From positions 1 through 9,971 of the forward strand of contig JAJRRE010000328.1 in NCBI GenBank assembly GCA_024279745.1: a stretch of 9,971 nucleotides of DNA, written 5' to 3'. The notes beneath the pieces are model-generated. The model had not been told where the DNA came from and did no database searches. It worked only from the letters and a program-made list of their open reading frames with translations. This DNA is from Alphaproteobacteria bacterium (lineage in GTDB: Bacteria; Pseudomonadota; Alphaproteobacteria; Rhizobiales; Hyphomicrobiaceae). Shown piece by piece: positions 6,967 through 9,971 of this stretch; positions within the stretch are counted from its first letter, which is position 1; every line of letters begins with the position of its first letter. The position numbers and the translations under genes were made by a program.

Positions 6967-7230
6967 GGGATCTTTGCTCGGTTTGATAGGGCGTTTGTTC
7001 GGCTAGCTTCGCCCAGCGCAAAAGAACGCGTGGGACGACCAACATCGGGTGTAACCCGGCGCAGGGTCAATTGCGAGGGATTCTATGCGCCAATTAGACA
7101 ATGGTCGCCAATGACGCCATCTGAAGGCTGTATAATTGAGCTGCAAAAATATGAGTTGCAAGGGGACTGGCACGAAACCGGGGGAACGGCGAAATAGAAA
7201 TTTTCCTTCAAGCCGCCGTCAACAGTGACC
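6967..7230. other. maeB upstream region / bcsS downstream region
   Basis: This 264-base gap holds no convincing gene; the frames crossing it lack ribosome sites. It should carry the maeB promoter. A candidate -35 (TTGACC) is readable on the minus strand near 7066-7071, but the matching -10 is poor. A 5-bp inverted repeat, CGGGT (7046-7050) and ACCCG (7054-7058), lies in the presumed maeB leader. No clear terminator follows the bcsS-like stop. Confidence 0.35.
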
Positions 7231-8529
7231 TTAAAACCGGCGCAGGACATTGACCGACCCGTAGGCGACAGCGCGGCGATGGCTGGTTGGCGCAGGGGTC
7301 CACCAAAGATCACCAGTTAGTCCGGCGCTGGCAGAGATTTCACCGGCATCCCACTCATAGCGTGCAAACCCGCCCAGCCGGCGCCCGGAGCCGTCATCAT
7401 TGCCATATTGCGCGATCTCGCCGCCTAGCGACCAGGCCCGCGTCCAGCGATAACCAAGCCGGGAATTGAGGCTATAGCTGTGATGGGGTTTGGCATACGA
7501 GATATCCATAGATAACCAGAATGTCGGGCTTAGATTAATCCAGGTCTCAAGCGCGCCCTTTACGCCGAAATACGCCCCCAAGGTTTTTGCATCTAGATCA
7601 TAGGGTGCAACAGCGTTCACGCCTCGGGTGGCCCCGATGAACCCCTTCACGGTCACCGACCCAATCTGCTTTTTATAGCCGATTAACAAGTCGCTCCAAC
7701 TGCTTTGACCGTGGTAAGAGACTGTTTCGGCTGCTTTATTGGTTTCATTCCAGATGCTGTTGCTATAATTGTAACGCGAGCGCCCGCCCGTCAGTCTGAT
7801 CCGCCAACCCTCGCCGCCGACGCCCTCGTGGGCAAAAGGCGCCCAGGTCAGACCGGAATAAATCGACCAGCCATATTGGTCCAGTGCCGCGCCGGTCCAG
7901 CTTTCGCGGGTCGCCACTGGACTTTGGTCACGGTTCAGTTCGAGCGACTTGGTGGGGATGATACCGGGAAACAGATTGTTGATCATCGTCACCAGAAATG
8001 ATGGCCGCGAAATATCCTGATCGCGCAGCTGCTTGGCGCGCCAGCCAGCCGGGAGATGTTGGCTTTTAGTAGCGTTAGCGTTGCGGCCCAGATCATTGCG
8101 CCCGGCCAAATCGCTGCGACCGAGTACCAATTCATCCATTTCGGTCCCGGCGTCCGCTTGGTCAGCGCCCTCATCGGCGGCACCGTAGTTATAGGCGGTA
8201 GCGCTATGGATCGACGCCTTGATTTGCTGGGCCTGGGCGGCGTTTAAGATCAAGAAGGAAAGAGCGATAAAAGCTGAGACCGCAGACAACACCCTGTGGG
8301 TGAACAACGCCCCAAGGGCGCGCGGGAAAGGTCTAATAGCGGCAGGACAGACGGGCCCCTGCGGCACTGTCTTGATAGCAGGCAGCACCCTCCCCTGCGG
8401 CACCTTCGTGGTACGCGCAACGGTAATTTCTGCAACGACGACGCCTGCTACAACGCCGACGTCTGCTGTGGGCTTTATAGCTGCGTTCGCAAACGCGCCA
8501 GCCCCGCACCCCCAATAACGCAGCACCAA
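7231..8529 (-). CDS. bcsS: BcsS-family outer-membrane beta-barrel protein
   Basis: Residues about 209-432 match the cellulose biosynthesis BcsS family of alphaproteobacteria: ESWTGAALDQYGWSIYSGL at 209-227, GWRIRLTGG (241-249), SDLLIGYKKQIGSVTVKGFIG (279-299), GVKGALETWINLSPTFWLS (322-340) and SYSLNSRLGYRW (351-362). Alternating hydrophobic residues, many aromatics and the terminal Phe fit an outer-membrane beta-barrel. A signal peptide sits at about 75-100, ending NAAQA-QQ. The start is unresolved. The longest frame begins at a TTG (8529) without a clear ribosome site and puts about 74 low-complexity residues before the signal peptide. A TTG at 8307 would give a normal 26-residue signal. No other bcs genes are in the window, so a link to cellulose is family-based only. 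Confidence 0.8.
   Translation of the reverse strand: MVLRYWGCGAGAFANAAIKPTADVGVVAGVVVAEITVARTTKVPQGRVLPAIKTVPQGPVCPAAIRPFPRALGALFTHRVLSAVSAFIALSFLILNAAQAQQIKASIHSATAYNYGAADEGADQADAGTEMDELVLGRSDLAGRNDLGRNANATKSQHLPAGWRAKQLRDQDISRPSFLVTMINNLFPGIIPTKSLELNRDQSPVATRESWTGAALDQYGWSIYSGLTWAPFAHEGVGGEGWRIRLTGGRSRYNYSNSIWNETNKAAETVSYHGQSSWSDLLIGYKKQIGSVTVKGFIGATRGVNAVAPYDLDAKTLGAYFGVKGALETWINLSPTFWLSMDISYAKPHHSYSLNSRLGYRWTRAWSLGGEIAQYGNDDGSGRRLGGFARYEWDAGEISASAGLTGDLWWTPAPTSHRRAVAYGSVNVLRRF
8356..8403. repeat. 36-bp in-frame tandem repeat in the bcsS N-terminal frame
   Basis: CCCCTGCGGCAC occurs at 8356-8367 and 8392-8403, exactly 36 bases or 12 codons apart. On the minus strand it encodes VPQG twice, followed by similar residues (RVLPAIK and PVCPAAIR). 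This looks like a decayed tandem duplication in the part of the frame upstream of the signal peptide, which may be untranslated leader. Confidence 0.5.
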
Positions 8530-8617
8530 TTCAACTCAACATTTTACAGGAGAGCGATTAAACTCTCAGTTGTGGCAGCGTGGTTAACTGGCGGCAAGGT
8601 TGTGATGCTGTCAACGT

Positions 8618-8646
8618 GAACATCAAAATTTAACCAAGAACATCAA
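8618..8646. repeat. GAACATCAA direct repeat upstream of bcsS
   Basis: GAACATCAA occurs at 8618-8626 and 8638-8646, offset by 20 bases. An overlapping inverted repeat, ACCAAG (8633-8638) and CTTGGT (8650-8655), is also present. A perfect TTGACA on the minus strand (8609-8614) lies just downstream toward bcsS, but no good -10 follows at 16-18 bases. This could be a two-site operator for the bcsS-like gene or part of the doc 3' end. Confidence 0.3.
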
Positions 8647-8690
8647 TCACTTGGTGTACCGTCAGCTGGCGGATTCTACCCCTGGTTGAA

Positions 8691-9074
8691 TTATGTTGGC
8701 CAATTGTCGCCGATCCAGCGCGCCAGCCCCTGCTCATCTATCTCGCCGGCGGCCAGATCAAGAATAACTGCCGTAACCATCGCCGGATCAGGAGCAAATG
8801 CTACATTGTTCAGCCGCAAGAACACCATCATGGCTGCAAATGCCGCACGCTTGTTTCCATCTATAAAGGGATGGTTTTTTGCAATGCCAAAGGCATAGGA
8901 AGCAGCCAGTGTCTGAAGATCGCTGACACCATAATTCCAGCTATTGATCGGCCTTGTGATCGCCGACTCCAGTAATCCGGGATCGCGTATGCCTTCCGGG
9001 CCACCAAATATCGCTAATTGCTCGGCATGAAGCGCAATAACATCGTCGAGCGTCAACCATAACGGTTCGTTCAT
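8691..9074 (-). CDS. doc: Doc-type Fic-domain toxin (death-on-curing family)
   Basis: The 127 residues match the Doc family length and layout. The N-terminal block has FGGPEGIRDPGLLESAI (23-39), typical of Doc. The active loop is HPFIDGNKRAA (68-78), with H68, D72, N74, K75 and R76. The N-K-R form is the Doc version of the Fic motif. In phage P1 Doc this form supports phosphorylation of EF-Tu and arrest of translation, in place of the AMPylation typical of HPFxxGNGR proteins. The ATG at 9074 overlaps the antitoxin stop as ATGA, implying translational coupling and toxin made after antitoxin. All core motif residues are intact, so it may be active; activity is inferred. Confidence 0.93.
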   Translation of the reverse strand: MNEPLWLTLDDVIALHAEQLAIFGGPEGIRDPGLLESAITRPINSWNYGVSDLQTLAASYAFGIAKNHPFIDGNKRAAFAAMMVFLRLNNVAFAPDPAMVTAVILDLAAGEIDEQGLARWIGDNWPT

Positions 9075-9295
9075 TTGGCCAGCGCCTCAAAAGTCTCGCG
9101 ATATTCGCGAAAGACCTCACGCCCTACTTCCATGACTTTATCATGTTGTGGGTTGTAGACCGACAATTTGACACCACGATCGGGCAATTCGGTCAAGAAA
9201 ACCTCATCGCCCTGCTGCAGGCCGAGCCGCGCGAGCAATTCCTTGGGCAGGATCAGACCAGTTGAATTACCGATTTTTTTTAGTTGCAGCTTCAT
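9071..9295 (-). CDS. AbrB/MazE-type antitoxin of the doc operon
   Basis: The 74-residue protein has a SpoVT/AbrB swapped-hairpin DNA-binding domain at about 1-47 (KKIGNSTGLILPKELLARLG, then GDEVFL). A charged helical tail (about 50-74, EVGREVFREYRETFEALAK) probably wraps the toxin. I chose the ATG at 9295 over the upstream in-frame ATG at 9361 because AAGAGG (9303-9308) sits 7 bases before it and the AbrB fold starts there. It should neutralise the adjacent Doc toxin and repress its own promoter, likely through the repeats at 9344-9425. P1 Doc pairs with a Phd-type antitoxin; AbrB-Doc pairs are also known. Confidence 0.88.
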   Translation of the reverse strand: MKLQLKKIGNSTGLILPKELLARLGLQQGDEVFLTELPDRGVKLSVYNPQHDKVMEVGREVFREYRETFEALAK

Positions 9296-9343
9296 AGCAG
9301 AACCTCTTATGGCGGTGCGGGGCGTGTACGGGGCCTTGCTTCG

Positions 9344-9425
9344 ATATATAACCCAGCGCAATGTTAAACACGCGGTGTTTCACACGTGGTATTACACACG
9401 CAATGTTAGACAGAATGTATAACAC
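9344..9425. promoter_or_regulatory. Repeat cluster, candidate operator/promoter of the toxin-antitoxin operon
   Basis: The motif AATGTTAAACAC (9360-9371) recurs as AATGTTAGACAG (9402-9413) and AATGTATAACAC (9414-9425). The first two share a 10-base core, CGCAATGTTA, 42 bases apart (four helical turns). Between them lie the inverted repeat AAACAC-GCG-GTGTTT (9366-9380) and two CACACG copies (9381-9386 and 9395-9400). A TA-rich element near 9344-9350 could be a minus-strand -10. The position 50-130 bases before the antitoxin start fits an autoregulated operator. From 9426 to about 9595 I see no gene or structure. Confidence 0.5.
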
Positions 9426-9608
9426 ATCTGACACCATATGGCGATCACTAGGCAGAATACAGCCACTGGGATGCGCACAGACCACCAGCTCGACCAATTA
9501 ATGCGTACTGAACCCCTATCAATTTCCACGTCCGAAATGCTAATCTGGCGCGGCAAGTAAATTTTCGCAGTCAGCCCCGCAGTCAACCCGCCAGCAAGGG
9601 AGATGCCA

Positions 9609-9971
9609 ATGGCCAAAGCAATTCACTCAATGATCCGGGTGTTCGATGAGGCGCGCTCGGTCGCATTTTACCAAAAAGCCTTTGGCCTCGAAATCGCCGA
9701 CCGGTTCGAATTTGACAGTTTCACGCTGGTTTATCTGCGCAATAGCGAAGCTGATTTTGAGCTGGAGTTGACCATCAACGATGAGCGCAAGGAGCCTTAT
9801 GATCTGGGCGACGGCTACGGTCATATTGCTTTTGTGGTGGAGGATCTGGAAGCCGAGCACAAACGCTTTGAGGCTGCCGGTCTGGCGCCGCGCAAGATTG
9901 TTGAATTTGAACGAGACGGCGCCCTGATGGCCAAATTTTTCTTTGTCGCCGACCCGGACGGCTATCAGATA
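9609..9971 (+). CDS. gloA: Glyoxalase I (lactoylglutathione lyase), 3' end missing
   Basis: Glyoxalase I converts the methylglyoxal-glutathione hemithioacetal to S-lactoylglutathione in the cytosol. The gene runs off the right edge after 121 codons; the family usually has 125-145. It shows the VOC fold signatures IHSMIRV (5-11), SVAFYQKAFGLEI (17-29), DFELELTIN (49-57), GYGHIAFVVEDL (69-80) and DPDGYQI (115-121). Metal ligands by analogy to E. coli GloA are H6, E53 and H72; the fourth, a Glu expected right after GYQI, would be the first residue outside the window. The ATG at 9609 has AAGGGAG (9596-9602) at 6-base spacing. An in-frame ATG at 9603 is too close to it. Confidence 0.88.
   Translation, partial: MAKAIHSMIRVFDEARSVAFYQKAFGLEIADRFEFDSFTLVYLRNSEADFELELTINDERKEPYDLGDGYGHIAFVVEDLEAEHKRFEAAGLAPRKIVEFERDGALMAKFFFVADPDGYQI

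Noticed and set aside
7083..7313. Minus-strand frame bridging the bcsS stop and the maeB upstream region
   Set aside because: No ribosome site or family match; it overlaps the bcsS-like 3' end in another frame.
8219..8518. 99-codon plus-strand frame opposite the bcsS N-terminus
   Set aside because: Low-complexity Ala/Thr-rich translation with no recognised domain or ribosome site. It overlaps the uncertain leader part of bcsS and is best read as a shadow.
9360..9425. CRISPR array or plasmid-type iterons
   Set aside because: The copies are short, unevenly spaced and imperfect, with no spacers of constant length and no replication gene nearby. Operator repeats are a better fit.
9392..9616. 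74-codon minus-strand frame with a hydrophobic stretch
   Set aside because: It would start at a TTG without a ribosome site, overlaps the gloA start and the repeat array, and its hydrophobic stretch alone is not enough to call a membrane protein.

Overview
The window looks like chromosomal DNA of an alphaproteobacterium, most likely of the order Hyphomicrobiales (Rhizobiales). The grounds are an aa3-type cytochrome oxidase cluster (coxB then coxA), an IalB-family periplasmic protein divergent from it, a hybrid malic enzyme/phosphotransacetylase, and a BcsS-type outer-membrane protein. Base composition is moderately GC-rich with AT-rich gaps. There are no rRNA or tRNA genes, no CRISPR array and no complete insertion sequence.

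Left part (1-2952). The first 25 codons of coxA (minus strand) run off the left edge, preceded by complete coxB. A 429-base divergent intergenic region with candidate redox-type regulatory motifs separates coxB from a plus-strand IalB-family gene. That gene converges, with a 25-base gap holding a short palindrome, on a minus-strand gene for an exported single-domain rhodanese.

Middle (2953-4656). A 351-base gap holds what looks like the broken 3' end of a minus-strand gene, followed by a weak hairpin/T-tract terminator. Divergent from it is a 407-codon plus-strand gene whose C-terminal half resembles the PcfJ domain known from conjugative and mobile elements. It stands alone here. A strong hairpin without a T-tract lies between it and the convergent maeB.

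Right part (4657-9971). maeB (NADP-type malic enzyme fused to a phosphotransacetylase-like domain) makes pyruvate from malate. Upstream on the same strand is a BcsS-family outer-membrane beta-barrel gene with an uncertain start and no other cellulose genes in view. Next is a compact toxin-antitoxin operon: an AbrB/MazE-type antitoxin whose stop overlaps the start of a Doc-type Fic toxin by ATGA. Upstream of the antitoxin is a cluster of short direct and inverted repeats that could be its operator. The window ends inside a plus-strand glyoxalase I gene.

Most genes are ordinary housekeeping or envelope genes with no shared pathway. The accessory-looking parts are the PcfJ-like gene with the neighbouring gene remnant and the toxin-antitoxin operon with its repeat array. 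I do not see a clear, wholly new multi-gene system.
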